A DNA stretch of 64,000 nt from Rhodobacteraceae bacterium EL53 (GTDB lineage Bacteria > Pseudomonadota > Alphaproteobacteria > Rhodobacterales > Rhodobacteraceae): NCBI GenBank assembly GCA_900313015.1, contig OMPR01000010.1, forward strand, positions 248,001-312,000, in the 5' to 3' direction. Below, one piece after another: positions 16,606-26,602 of the stretch (its first letter is position 1; every line of letters begins with the position of its first letter). A program made the translations under genes and the position numbers. Below the pieces are notes generated by a model. The model saw only the letters and a program-made list of their open reading frames with translations, was not told the origin of the DNA and did no database searches.

Positions 16606-18468
16606 ATGGCGGACTTTAAGGGTGGAACAATTCGAACGCGTGATGATCTTGAACGGTTTGAAGCCGAAATGACGCTTGATGAGCGCTTGCCAGAGCGCAG
16701 TATTCTTGATGTATTCGCAGCCAGTGCCGCGCAACATCCAACTTCTACCGCGATCACCATGCTGATGACCGGAGCCGAAGACGAACAACCACGCCGGATA
16801 AACTATGGCCAGTTGCTTGGGTTGATCCAAAGTGCTGCTAATGTGTTTTCCTCGCTGGGCGGTCCCGCGCCGGGCGTAGCCTACATGCTGCCGACCCTGA
16901 TCGAAACCTATGTGACGCTGTGGGGTGCAGAAACCGCCGGTTATGCGGTTCCAATCAACTTCCTTTTGCAACCGGACAGCATAGCTGAACTGATCAAGGC
17001 GTCGGGTGCGAAAATACTAGTAGCACTCGGTCCGCACCCGCAGTTGGATATCTGGGAAAAAGCGCTGGAATTGCGCGAGCAGATCCCCGACCTGATCCTG
17101 GTCCGGGTTTCCCCTCCGGGAACCCCGGCCGAAGATGGCGTTGTTGATTTTGGCACCGCTTTGGCCGAACAGCCGGACGACCGCCTGATCTTTGGTGAGC
17201 CGCGGGGCGGTGATGATGTGGCGGCTTATTTTCACACGGGTGGCACAACGGGAGTGCCGAAACTTGTAACGCACACTCACCGCAGTCAGCTGGTCTCGGC
17301 GTTCGGCGGAGCAGTAATGTGCGAATACTCGAACGATGACAAAATGACCGCGACGCTGCCATTGTTCCACGTCGCCGGCACCATTGTGGCGGGACTAAGC
17401 GCCTTCATGGCGGGGGTGGAGCTAGTCGTGATGTCGCCAGGCGGGTTGCGAAACCCTACAATTGTCGAAGAGTTCTGGCGTCTTGTGGCACAGCACAAAG
17501 TGACGATTGTTGGCGGTGTTCCGACGGCCCTCGGTGCGGTTTTACAAGTGCCTGTCGGTGACAATGATATCAGTGCCGTGCGAACGGGTCTGACGGGCGC
17601 GGCGTTGTTGCCACCGGCCGTTGGGGCACGTTTCAAAGACGTCACGGGATGCCAACTTCATGAAATCCTTGGTATGACGGAGTCGTCTGGACTGGTCAGT
17701 ATTGACCCATTATCTGGCCCCGGTTCGGTGGGCTCTGTTGGATGGGCATTGCCATACACTAGGGTGGAAATTCTACGTTTGAAAGAGGACGGAAGCTTAG
17801 GTGAGCCTTGCGCTACCGACGAGATCGGCGTGATAACAATTATGGGGGATCATGTTTCATCAGGCTACAAAGACCCAAAACACAATGAAGGCGTTTTTAA
17901 TGCTGGTCGTTTGAATTCTGGTGATCTCGGGTACAAGGACACCGAGGGTCGTATCTATATCGCGGGCCGTTCCAAAGATCTCATCATCCGAAGTGGCCAT
18001 AACATTGACCCGGCTATGGTCGAAAACGCGATCGCTTCGCACCCGGCAGTTGCCCTTGCTGCAGCCGTGGGAATGCCGGATGCATATGCCGGAGAGCTTC
18101 CGGTTTGTTTTGTTGAATTGCTTCCTGGTGCTGACGTGAGTATCGAAGATTTACATCAACACGCGCAGAGCCTAATTGACGAGCGCCCAGCGTGGCCGAA
18201 AAATATTTATGCCATAGACGCCATTCCCCTGACCACAGTTGGCAAGATTTTCAAGCCAAGCCTTCGTTGCGACGCTGCAAAAAGTAAGATCACGGATCTG
18301 GTACGGAATGACATGGGGTTAGCCAATTCACATGTTGAGGTTGTTGTTGGAGGTGCCCGCGGAATGCGGGTAACAGTAACCCTTTCCGAAGATCATCGAT
18401 CATCTGTGGTGGAGCTTGAGACTACACTGGCGGCCTTTCTGTTCGAAGCACGGGTGCATGTGGGCTAA
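16606..18468 (+). CDS. Acyl-CoA synthetase (AMP-binding family)
   Basis: A 620-residue adenylate-forming enzyme with the P-loop HTGGTTGVPKLV, then EILGMTESSG, SGDLGYKDTEGRIYIAGRSKDLII and the catalytic-lysine motif TTVGKIFKPSLR. It resembles long acyl-CoA synthetases of about 630 residues found alone in proteobacterial genomes; the acid used is not evident. ATG 16606 has GAAAGAGACGG ahead of it and is preferred over the longer frame from 16492. A C-terminal extension of roughly 60 residues follows the last catalytic motif, as usual in this subgroup. It stands alone: 265 bases after the oxidoreductase, with a weak hairpin downstream. Confidence 0.88.
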   Translation: MADFKGGTIRTRDDLERFEAEMTLDERLPERSILDVFAASAAQHPTSTAITMLMTGAEDEQPRRINYGQLLGLIQSAANVFSSLGGPAPGVAYMLPTLIETYVTLWGAETAGYAVPINFLLQPDSIAELIKASGAKILVALGPHPQLDIWEKALELREQIPDLILVRVSPPGTPAEDGVVDFGTALAEQPDDRLIFGEPRGGDDVAAYFHTGGTTGVPKLVTHTHRSQLVSAFGGAVMCEYSNDDKMTATLPLFHVAGTIVAGLSAFMAGVELVVMSPGGLRNPTIVEEFWRLVAQHKVTIVGGVPTALGAVLQVPVGDNDISAVRTGLTGAALLPPAVGARFKDVTGCQLHEILGMTESSGLVSIDPLSGPGSVGSVGWALPYTRVEILRLKEDGSLGEPCATDEIGVITIMGDHVSSGYKDPKHNEGVFNAGRLNSGDLGYKDTEGRIYIAGRSKDLIIRSGHNIDPAMVENAIASHPAVALAAAVGMPDAYAGELPVCFVELLPGADVSIEDLHQHAQSLIDERPAWPKNIYAIDAIPLTTVGKIFKPSLRCDAAKSKITDLVRNDMGLANSHVEVVVGGARGMRVTVTLSEDHRSSVVELETTLAAFLFEARVHVG

Positions 18469-18763
18469 AGCGGAACTGCACCTCCCAGTCGCGTCAAATC
18501 TGCTACTAGAGCCAAGTAGCAGGTGTTGAGCTGGCCACCGACCGCAATGCCGGACATAATTTTACACCCGATCTTGATCATACCTTTTCCCTTTAATCCC
18601 CATGGAATTTCAGTGAGTTGCCATCGTCCTAGATTGGCGAAAGTTAGCTACCCCTTCTAAACCTTCGAAGAAAGCAAACGGCCCAGAGCGGTCATTCAGA
18701 TCGGTTGCCCACGCTGCGCAGCAACTTTGGCATACCTGCCTTTCACGATTCCTGCAGGAACTT
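18469..18763. other. Intergenic stretch between convergent genes
   Basis: This 295-base gap separates the acyl-CoA synthetase from the convergent DUF3179 gene. A hairpin CTGCTACT (18500-18507) / AGTAGCAG (18515-18522) without a T-run may help end transcription. I see no convincing coding sequence. Confidence 0.5.
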
Positions 18764-20143
18764 CTATTGAATCCACAATTCTGTTTCAGGATGAAATTGC
18801 GACCAAGCAAACCAAAAGGCCTGATGGCTGCCGAGGTCCAACCCGTCTGCACCAACGGCTTTTATTCCTCCGGCATCAAGTTTCAGGCGTATATTTTCAA
18901 TTGCAATTTCATCACCCCGCCTTAATGCAATCAAAGCCGCGCTTCTTTGGAATGCCACCGGTTTACCCGACGCCGTAACTGCACCAATGACGTCTTCATG
19001 CACCGGCAGGCGCGGATCGACATCTCCAACTGGAAAAATCGGGCCGTTTGCATCGCGACCGTTTCGAAAGTCCGGGTCTCGCCCGAGTGCATATTTTTCA
19101 AGAAGCACTGTTGTTTCAGGGTGTTCTTTTTTCCAGGTTCCCCAATCAGTGGTGATGACGGTCGCTTGTTTGAGTTGCAGGTTCGCATCTGCCAGAGGCC
19201 CCGTTACGGCGTGGCCCAGAAACGTATCAAACACAGAGTAAGTATTCAGATCGTACATCACTTTGTTGGAACGGCTCAGCAATCCGGATGTCCGCAAAAC
19301 TGGTCGCTCTATGCCGCCAGGAAGACCATCCGTGAAATAGGCCTGCGCCGCGCCGCACAAGGTGCAATAGGGAATGCCTAGATCGCGACCGCCAAGCGTG
19401 TCATTTACCATCTCGCGCACCTCCATGATCCGTCGCGGATAGGCTCGGTACGCGCCGTTCACCTCTATGCCAAAGACAATATCCTCATCTTTCAACCAAG
19501 TGGCTTCTTCGGCGCGGCTCACCTCTGGATTGTCAGCTGCGGGAATGCAATTGCATGGTTCGTCCGTCGTATCATAAGGCCGATCATCGATCAGAACGCC
19601 GCCCCAGGAAACCAACCTCCAATCAACATCGCCTGCCACAAAGATCCTGTCCCAGCCTGGCACTATGCTTGTGAAAATGCCCCCCTTTATTTCGAGATAG
19701 TTCGGGGGGGCCGGAACCTCCCATGCGAGGAGGTGATCGGTGACAGCACCCCAATTATTCCCTGCAGAAAATTCCTTGTTCAGCAAGGCGGAGGCCGTGT
19801 TTGAGAGTTGATCCTGCAAACGCCTTGAGGAGACAAAACGCATCAGGTCGCTGATGATCCATACCAGCCTTGGATCTTCGGAATTGGCAATAACGGCCAG
19901 TGCGGCTTCCTGATCTTCATCCCAAGTTGAGAGAGTCACGCTGTCGACAAATGCGACTGTCAGAGCATTCAGTGTTTCAGGGGTAAGCGGACCTGCCGGG
20001 ATGGCTGGCGGATGACCAAATTCCTCGACTACGTAGTCAGGTAGTGGGTCTAAACTCTGCGCTTGCAACACGCAGGGACAGACCAGAAACAGCGACAATG
20101 CCGCGAGCAAAACCCGATAGGAACTAATGGAAATAAACGCCAT
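18764..20143 (-). CDS. Secreted DUF3179 domain protein
   Basis: A 459-residue protein with an N-terminal signal peptide (basic start, hydrophobic LLAALSLFLVCPCVLQAQ). The body contains the DUF3179 landmarks: DEDIVFGIEVNGAYRAYPRRIM, IPYCTLCGAAQAYF with two cysteines, LRTSGLLSRSNKVMYDLNT, FDTFLGHAVTGPL, and a late FAWSQFHPETEL. ATG 20143 is chosen because the signal peptide starts there. The biochemical role of DUF3179 is unknown to me; the conserved YCxxC suggests metal binding or a thiol function outside the cytoplasm. It is divergent from the LysR gene at 20596, with a 452-base gap. Confidence 0.85.
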   Translation of the reverse strand: MAFISISSYRVLLAALSLFLVCPCVLQAQSLDPLPDYVVEEFGHPPAIPAGPLTPETLNALTVAFVDSVTLSTWDEDQEAALAVIANSEDPRLVWIISDLMRFVSSRRLQDQLSNTASALLNKEFSAGNNWGAVTDHLLAWEVPAPPNYLEIKGGIFTSIVPGWDRIFVAGDVDWRLVSWGGVLIDDRPYDTTDEPCNCIPAADNPEVSRAEEATWLKDEDIVFGIEVNGAYRAYPRRIMEVREMVNDTLGGRDLGIPYCTLCGAAQAYFTDGLPGGIERPVLRTSGLLSRSNKVMYDLNTYSVFDTFLGHAVTGPLADANLQLKQATVITTDWGTWKKEHPETTVLLEKYALGRDPDFRNGRDANGPIFPVGDVDPRLPVHEDVIGAVTASGKPVAFQRSAALIALRRGDEIAIENIRLKLDAGGIKAVGADGLDLGSHQAFWFAWSQFHPETELWIQ

Positions 20144-20595
20144 GACGGTGCCTTTCTTCGTCTTACAATCTTCAACATGTGCCAGGCGTTCGAGCGCGCA
20201 GTGCCTGTTCGCTAGGGGCACAGGTGGCGTGCCGTACAACCAACGCTAATAGTCATACCAAGCCTGCCCCGAATTCACGCTTCGGCCCAATCACGTTTGC
20301 ATCAGGGGCGGTGAGCGGTGCTAACGGTGCTAACGGCTCATCTCCGCCGTTCACGCTAGATCAGTCATGCTGTGATGAAGCCCGTCAAACCGGTCATTCG
20401 CTGCAACTGCGCTTTCGTGTTCGTTGTGGAATCAAAGAGCAGGGACAAAGCCGATATTCCTGCCGGAGGAACCAATGTCCACCTGGCATGCAATACGACA
20501 ACGCAAATATTGGAAAAGGAAGGTGGTTGTTGCCATATTCGTTGCGAAATAGACAAAGTCGTGCATGATCAAGAAAACTTATCATGTGAGAGAAA
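20144..20595. other. Divergent intergenic region
   Basis: The gap between the DUF3179 gene and the LysR gene must hold both promoters. A short tandem repeat GGTGCTAACGGTGCTAACGG lies at about 20317-20336. Frames here are short and lack ribosome sites, so no gene is called. Confidence 0.5.
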
Positions 20596-21507
20596 ATGAT
20601 AAAAAGCCGGATCACATTCAAGCAGCTCGAAGCCTTTTCGTTTGTGGTGGATACCGGGACTTTTAGAGCGGCCGCCACCGCACTTGGAACAACTCAACCA
20701 AATATCTCATCTCGCATATCAGCATTAGAAGCTGCTTTGGATGTCACGCTTCTTTATCGCGATGCAGGTTCGGTGCGATTGACAACAAAAGGTGCAGAAC
20801 TCCTTGAGCGGACGCGGGACATCCTTCGTGCGGGTGAAGCATTGCTGGAAGTAGCGGGTCGGCAGGAGCTTATCGAAGAACGGCTGCGATTGGGTGTGAC
20901 AGAACTCGTCGCTTGTACTTGGCTACAACCATTTTTGCGTCTGTTGCGGCGAGATTATCCTAATCTTCAGGTTGAACTTGAGGTCGATTTGTCTCGCAGA
21001 ATTGAAGAGCGCCTGCGGGAAGGGCAGCTTGACCTCGCATTGCAAAACGGCCCGTTCGCTTATCAAGCAACAGGCGAACGAACGCTGTCCGGTGAAGGGT
21101 ATGTCTGGGTTTCGAATGAAGAAATAGCGAAAGGTCTTGTGGGAGGAAACTCTGTAGCACGCTTCTTTGAACGGGCTGTATTAACCCACGCACGCCATAC
21201 TGCCGCAGGACGGGCCTTGCATGTGTTAGCGACTGAACGCGGCTACGACCTAGGGAAGATTGTTCATTCCAGCGCTTTATCCGCGTGTCTTCTCATGGTC
21301 AGTGAAGGGATGGGTACGGCGCTTTTGCCAAGGTCTCTTGTCAAAGACGAACTAGATAAAGGACGATTGAGAACACTGGATGCCGATTGGATTGCACCAC
21401 CTCTGGAGTTTTTTGCGCGCTTCAACGCAGATCGTGCACCGCGCTTTGTCGAAAAAGCGAGCGAAATAGCAGCAAGCATTCGGCCAGCCGTTACCAAGGA
21501 TAACTAA
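20596..21507 (+). CDS. LysR-family regulator of the hydantoinase-like operon
   Basis: A 303-residue LysR protein: winged helix-turn-helix at about 1-65 (TFKQLEAFSFVVDTGTF, AATALGTTQPNISSRISALE) and a two-lobed effector-binding domain (LRLGVTELVACTWLQPFLR). The ATG at 20596 has GAGAG upstream. It reads in the same direction as the catabolic genes starting at 21601 and lies 93 bases before them, with a perfect 12-base palindrome in the gap, so it probably activates that operon in response to its substrate. Confidence 0.9.
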   Translation: MIKSRITFKQLEAFSFVVDTGTFRAAATALGTTQPNISSRISALEAALDVTLLYRDAGSVRLTTKGAELLERTRDILRAGEALLEVAGRQELIEERLRLGVTELVACTWLQPFLRLLRRDYPNLQVELEVDLSRRIEERLREGQLDLALQNGPFAYQATGERTLSGEGYVWVSNEEIAKGLVGGNSVARFFERAVLTHARHTAAGRALHVLATERGYDLGKIVHSSALSACLLMVSEGMGTALLPRSLVKDELDKGRLRTLDADWIAPPLEFFARFNADRAPRFVEKASEIAASIRPAVTKDN

Positions 21508-21525
21508 AATCTATCGGGTATAGAA

Positions 21526-21537
21526 AATCAATTGATT
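21526..21537 (+). promoter_or_regulatory. Palindrome upstream of the hyuA-like gene
   Basis: AATCAATTGATT is a perfect 12-base palindrome in the short gap between the LysR gene and the operon. It is a candidate regulator-binding site; the sequence is AT-rich, so chance occurrence is possible. Confidence 0.35.
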
Positions 21538-21600
21538 TGATTTTTGGTGCACTGTGGTCCCATTTGGACGAGCAAAATGCTTGTGGCTGAGGAGGTACAC

Positions 21601-23688
21601 ATGAAGGCCGGATCTATTCGAATGGGCGTCGATATCGGCGGTACCTTCACGGATGTTGTGCTTGAAAAGGCTGGAGAGCAGCACTCTGTGAAGGTTCTGA
21701 CGACTTATGCTGCCCCCGAGAATGCAATCATCGACGGGATGCACAAGGTCTGTACCAAAGCAGGCGTTGCCCCATCTGAGATCGAGCAAATCATTCATGG
21801 CACAACACTGGCTACTAATGCTTTGATTGAGCGGCGTGGGGCCAAGACTGCGTTGATCACGACCGAAGGGTTCCGCGATGTTATTGAGATGCGTACCGAA
21901 AGTCGGTTTGAGCAATACGACCTCAACCTCAATTTGCCTGATCCGCTTTTACCGCGTCAGATGCGCTTCACGGTGCCGGGTCGCGTGAACGCGAAAGGCG
22001 AAATTCTGGCTGAACTTGAACGCGCTGATGTCGAAGCCTTGGTCGAACGTATTGCAGAAGCGGGCTTTGAAAGTGTTGCAGTTGGTCTGATCCATTCGTA
22101 TCTCAATCCAAAGCACGAACTTTTGGTGCGCGAGGTTCTGGCCGAAAAGCTGCCAGATATTTCGGTTTCGATGTCCTCCGAAGTCTCGCCTCAGATGCGC
22201 GAGTACGAGCGGTTTAACACCGTCGTCGCCAACGCCTATATCAAGCCGCTGATGGCTTCTTACTTAGGAAGGCTTGAGGATCGGTTGCGCGGCGAAGGTG
22301 TTCAGTGCCGCATCTTTCTGATGCATTCAGGTGGCGGGATTATCTCCATCCAAAATGCCGCCGAATTCCCCGTGCGGCTCGTGGAAAGTGGACCGGCTGG
22401 CGGCGCAGTATTCGCCGCGCATATCGCCGCGCGCTATGGCCTCGAAAAAGTGCTGAGTTTTGATATGGGCGGAACCACCGCCAAGATTTGCCTCATCAAA
22501 AACCAGACGCCCAAGACGAGCCGCGTGTTCGAAGTCGCGCGAACCTATCGGTTCAAAAAGGGCTCTGGGATGCCAATCTCGATCCCCGTGATCGACATGG
22601 TCGAAATCGGTGCGGGCGGCGGCAGCCTCGCCCATGTGGACGGAATGCAGCAGATCCGCGTCGGCCCCGAAAGCGCGGGGTCCGAGCCAGGACCTGCCTG
22701 CTATGGCCGCGGCGGCAAGCGGCCGGGAGTGACGGACGCCGATCTGGTGCTGGGCAAGCTAGACCCGGATAACTTCGCCGGTGGGTCAATCACACTGCAT
22801 CTGGACAGCTCTGAAGCGGCACTCACAGCTCATGTCGGCGATACGTTAGACATGGACGCGGTTGAGGCTGCTTTCGGTGTGGCCGAAGTGGTGGACGAAA
22901 ACATGGCGAACGCCGCGCGTGTCCATGCTGTCGAGAACGGCGAAGACCTTAGTGAATACACGATGATCGCCTTTGGCGGTGCTGCCCCGCTGCATGCCGG
23001 TCGTCTGTGCGAGAAATTGGGGGTAGAGCGCCTTCTGGTTCCGCCTGGGGCTGGTGTTGGTTCGGCGATTGGCTTTCTGCGGGCACCCTTCAGCTTTGAG
23101 GCAAATCGCTCTGTTTATGTGAAACTGAGCGATTTTGATGCAGATAAAATCAAGCACATTCTGTCCGAGCTCAAGTCCGAAGCCACCGGTTTCGTGCGCA
23201 CCTGCGATGAAGTCAGCCCGATCCTATCTGAGTTCAAGGTTTACATGCGATATACAGGTCAGGGCTGGGAAATCCCAATCAATTTGACCGAGAGCCAAGC
23301 CATGAACCCTGATGCAGCCACGTTCGAGGCGCGGTTCGAAGAAGATTACACAAAGCTATTTGGTCGCCCGGTTGCTGGCATGGATATCGAGATCACTGTT
23401 TGGTCTGTAAATGCCACGACACCACCTGAACAGGTGACACAGATTGCAGGAACCGATGGCAGCGCAACGGTCACCTTGAACGGGACTCGGAAACTCTTTG
23501 ATGCCAGCTCAGGCTGCTATCTCGACGCGCATGTGATCGATCGGACAACGATGGAAACGGGGCAGCGTGCTTCAGGCCCCGCAGCCTTAACCGAGCCTGA
23601 AACTACCATCATCGTACCCGCCAGCCGTGATGCCATCCGACAGCCGGATGGATGTATTGATATGGTGAAGAAAAGAGCCGCCCAATGA
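21601..23688 (+). CDS. Hydantoinase/oxoprolinase subunit A family protein
   Basis: A 695-residue HyuA-type subunit, which uses ATP to activate a lactam or hydantoin carbonyl for ring opening together with the B subunit. The ASKHA-fold phosphate motifs are clear: GVDIGGTFTDVV at about 9-20 and FDMGGTTAKICLI near 287-299. HGTTLATNALIER and the Gly-rich EIGAGGGSLAHVD are also typical. GAGGAGG stands 5 bases before ATG 21601, which settles the start over 21544. The stop overlaps the next ATG (ATGA). The substrate is not determined; N-methylhydantoin, 5-oxoproline and acetone-type carboxylases share this fold, but the short B subunit and lack of a third subunit favour the hydantoinase/oxoprolinase group. 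Confidence 0.92.
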   Translation: MKAGSIRMGVDIGGTFTDVVLEKAGEQHSVKVLTTYAAPENAIIDGMHKVCTKAGVAPSEIEQIIHGTTLATNALIERRGAKTALITTEGFRDVIEMRTESRFEQYDLNLNLPDPLLPRQMRFTVPGRVNAKGEILAELERADVEALVERIAEAGFESVAVGLIHSYLNPKHELLVREVLAEKLPDISVSMSSEVSPQMREYERFNTVVANAYIKPLMASYLGRLEDRLRGEGVQCRIFLMHSGGGIISIQNAAEFPVRLVESGPAGGAVFAAHIAARYGLEKVLSFDMGGTTAKICLIKNQTPKTSRVFEVARTYRFKKGSGMPISIPVIDMVEIGAGGGSLAHVDGMQQIRVGPESAGSEPGPACYGRGGKRPGVTDADLVLGKLDPDNFAGGSITLHLDSSEAALTAHVGDTLDMDAVEAAFGVAEVVDENMANAARVHAVENGEDLSEYTMIAFGGAAPLHAGRLCEKLGVERLLVPPGAGVGSAIGFLRAPFSFEANRSVYVKLSDFDADKIKHILSELKSEATGFVRTCDEVSPILSEFKVYMRYTGQGWEIPINLTESQAMNPDAATFEARFEEDYTKLFGRPVAGMDIEITVWSVNATTPPEQVTQIAGTDGSATVTLNGTRKLFDASSGCYLDAHVIDRTTMETGQRASGPAALTEPETTIIVPASRDAIRQPDGCIDMVKKRAAQ

Positions 23689-25394
23689 AGCAAGAGCATT
23701 CTAAAGTCGCCTTTCAGGTTATGTGGAACCGCCTGATCTCGGTCGTGGAAGAACAGGCGCAAGTGCTTGTGCGCACCGCGTTTTCAACATCTGTTCGCGA
23801 GGCCGGAGACCTGTCAGCGGGCGTCTACGACACCTTTGGAAACATGCTGGCCCAAGCCGTGACCGGTACACCCGGGCATGTGAACGCGATGGCTGACGCA
23901 GTGGCGCATTTCATCCGCCGGATTGGCCGTGAGAACATGTTTGAAGGTGATGTCTACATCACGAACGATCCGTGGGAAGGTACTGGTCATCTACATGACA
24001 TTACCATGGTTACGCCGTCCTTTCACAACGGTGTTCTGGTCGGTTATTTCGCCTGCACCGCGCATATCGTGGATATCGGTGGTCGTGGCTTTGGCGCAGA
24101 TGCGCAAAGCGTCTATGAGGAAGGCCTCTATATCCCGATTATGAAATTTGCAGATCGCGGTAAGGTAGATGAGACCCTTGTGCGGATTATCCGCGGAAAC
24201 GTTCGTGAGCCAGACCAGCTCATCGGTGACATCTACGCGCTTGCCACATGCAACGAAATCGGCCACCGCCGCCTGATCGAAATGATGGAGGAGTTCACAC
24301 TCGACCAATTGAACTGCGTTGCTGACTTTATCCTGGAAAACTCTCGCCGTGCCACAATCGAGGCCATTGCGGCGCTGCCGCAGACCTCTGCTGTTGGCGA
24401 AATGACGATGGATGGTTTCGACGAGCCTATCACCTTGAGGGTTAAGATCAGTGTCGAGGGAGACCGGATCGTTACAGACTTCACCGGAACCTCCGGCTTG
24501 GACAAAAAGGGTATCAACTGCCCGCTTGTCTACACCAAGGCCTATGCCTGCTACGCGCTCAAGGTCGCAATTGCACCGGAAATTCCGAATAATGCTGCCT
24601 CGCTCGCACCGTTCGAAATCACAGCGCCAAAAAACTCAATTGTGAATGCGCTGCACCCCGCACCCGTGGCTTTGCGCCATATCGTGGGGCATTTTGTACC
24701 TGACGCGGTCTATGACGCCTTTGACAAGATTGTGCCGGGTCTGGCACCGGCTGAGGGTGCCGGATGTCTATGTAACTTCCAAGTCAGTTTGCGACCCCGC
24801 AGCGACGCGCCTGCACCAGCAGATGCACAGCGATCCGAAGTGCTGACCTTCAATTCCGGCGGCTCCGGCGCGCGGCCTGAGCATGATGGTATGAACGCCA
24901 CCGCCTTTCCGTCAGGGGTTATGACCATGCCCATTGAGGCGACCGAACATGCGGGCCCGGTCATCATCTGGCGCAAGGAGTTGCGCCCCGACAGTGGCGG
25001 CGCGGGCAAGACACGTGGCGGTTTGGGGCAGTACATGGAGGTCGGCGCGCAAGAGGGGCATGAGTTCGACATTCAGGCAATGTTCGACCGCAGCCAACAT
25101 CCAGCACGGGGCCGTCGAGGTGGCCAGAACGGAGCGCCCACAAAGATTGCGCAAGACGACGGGTCGGCCATGCGAGTAAAAGGCAAGCAATTCGTGCCGC
25201 ATGGTCGCAAAGTGGTCATGGCATTCCCTGGTGGCGCTGGCTACGGAGATCCCGCCGAGCGCTCAAAGGAATTGGTCAAGCGGGATTTGGCGCGTGAATA
25301 TATCTCGAAAGAGACAGCACAGCGAGACTATGGTCTGTCTGATGAAGAAATCGCAGCGGTCCAGTCAGCGGTCGCAAGGGGAGAAAAGATATGA
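23685..25394 (+). CDS. Hydantoinase/oxoprolinase subunit B family protein
   Basis: A 569-residue HyuB-type subunit that acts with the preceding A subunit in ATP-dependent hydrolysis of a cyclic amide. Family phrases are visible: SVREAGDLSAGVYD, YITNDPWEGTGHLHDIT at about 85-101, ADRGKVDETLVRIIRGNVREP, FTGTSGLDKKGINCP and PGGAGYGDPAERS near the end. It overlaps its upstream partner by four bases (ATGA) and the downstream oxidoreductase by four bases, so the whole set is translated as a coupled unit. Confidence 0.92.
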   Translation: MKQEHSKVAFQVMWNRLISVVEEQAQVLVRTAFSTSVREAGDLSAGVYDTFGNMLAQAVTGTPGHVNAMADAVAHFIRRIGRENMFEGDVYITNDPWEGTGHLHDITMVTPSFHNGVLVGYFACTAHIVDIGGRGFGADAQSVYEEGLYIPIMKFADRGKVDETLVRIIRGNVREPDQLIGDIYALATCNEIGHRRLIEMMEEFTLDQLNCVADFILENSRRATIEAIAALPQTSAVGEMTMDGFDEPITLRVKISVEGDRIVTDFTGTSGLDKKGINCPLVYTKAYACYALKVAIAPEIPNNAASLAPFEITAPKNSIVNALHPAPVALRHIVGHFVPDAVYDAFDKIVPGLAPAEGAGCLCNFQVSLRPRSDAPAPADAQRSEVLTFNSGGSGARPEHDGMNATAFPSGVMTMPIEATEHAGPVIIWRKELRPDSGGAGKTRGGLGQYMEVGAQEGHEFDIQAMFDRSQHPARGRRGGQNGAPTKIAQDDGSAMRVKGKQFVPHGRKVVMAFPGGAGYGDPAERSKELVKRDLAREYISKETAQRDYGLSDEEIAAVQSAVARGEKI

Positions 25395-26602
25395 GCAACC
25401 AAAGCCCAACCCAGCAAAGCTATGACGTTGTCATAATCGGAGGCGCCATCATGGGGGCCTCTACCGCGTGGTTTCTGTCTGACAACAAGGACTTCAATGG
25501 TTCGGTCCTGGTCATCGAGCGGGACATGACCCTTACAGCCTGTTCCACGGCCCACACAAACTCTTGTATGCGGCAACAATTCTCGACTGAATTGAACGTT
25601 CGGATTAGTCAGTTTGCCGCCGATTTCGTGAAGAACATTCGCAGCTATATGGGGGGCGATGAACGGGTGCCCGAGCTAGGTATTCGCTCCTTTGGTTACA
25701 TGTACTTCGCCGACAACGACGGCTTTGCTGATGTTTTGCGCGAAAGCCAGCAGGTACAATTGGCGGCAGGCGCGGCGACACAGTTGATGACACCGGAGCA
25801 AGTAAAAAGGGCTTATCCTTTCTACAACGTCGATGACATTGTGCTGGGATCAATCAACCTTGTCGACGAAGGTTACTGGGACGGGGCCGCAGTAAATGAC
25901 TGGTGGCGTCGTCAAAGCCGTGAGCGCGGAGTGGAATGGGTCCAAAACGAGGCTGTTGCCATGACCCGCAACTCGGCAGGGACCAAGGTGGAAAGCGTGA
26001 CCCTTGCATCGGGTGAAGTGATCGCTTGCGGTCAGGTCGTCAATGCCTCTGGTCCTCGGGCAGCGCGAACCGCGAAAATGGCTGGCATCGACGTGCCGGT
26101 CGAGCCACGCAAGCGGTACTCATGGATCTTTAAGGCCGAGCAACCGCTTGATCGGGATTTACCGCTCACAATTGACCCGTCTGGTGTCCACGTGCGCGAA
26201 AACGGTGGCGGGACATATCAGTGTGGCGGGCATTCCGACGTTGACCCAGCAGTGGATTACGACGATTTCGCGATGGATCATTCCATGTGGGAGAACCACA
26301 TTTGGCCGATCCTTGCGACCAGAATTCCGCAGTTCGAAGCGATAAAAGTTCAAAGTGAATGGGGTGGCCATTATGCGATGAACACCTTTGATCACAACGC
26401 GATCATGGGCCCGCATACAGAATTGTCGAATTTCATCTTCCTCAACGGGTTTTCTGGCCATGGGCTACAACAATCACCAGCCATGGGGCGCGGCACAGCT
26501 GAATGGCTGACGCATGGAGAATACCGAGTGCTCGACATGACACCGTTCAACTATGAACGTATCGCTGCAGACCGACCAATCATCGAGAAAGCCATCATTT
26601 GA
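25391..26602 (+). CDS. FAD-dependent amine oxidoreductase (DAO family)
   Basis: A 403-residue flavoprotein of the D-amino-acid/sarcosine oxidase family. The dinucleotide motif VVIIGGAIMGASTAWFL is at about 11-27, the substrate-side GGHSDVDPAVDYDD in the middle and FLNGFSGHGLQQSPAMGR near the end. It resembles single-subunit dehydrogenases acting on N-methyl or imino acids. Its position right after HyuAB suggests that it oxidises the amino or N-methyl acid freed by ring opening, which is an inference. Start and stop both overlap neighbouring genes. Confidence 0.88.
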   Translation: MSNQSPTQQSYDVVIIGGAIMGASTAWFLSDNKDFNGSVLVIERDMTLTACSTAHTNSCMRQQFSTELNVRISQFAADFVKNIRSYMGGDERVPELGIRSFGYMYFADNDGFADVLRESQQVQLAAGAATQLMTPEQVKRAYPFYNVDDIVLGSINLVDEGYWDGAAVNDWWRRQSRERGVEWVQNEAVAMTRNSAGTKVESVTLASGEVIACGQVVNASGPRAARTAKMAGIDVPVEPRKRYSWIFKAEQPLDRDLPLTIDPSGVHVRENGGGTYQCGGHSDVDPAVDYDDFAMDHSMWENHIWPILATRIPQFEAIKVQSEWGGHYAMNTFDHNAIMGPHTELSNFIFLNGFSGHGLQQSPAMGRGTAEWLTHGEYRVLDMTPFNYERIAADRPIIEKAII

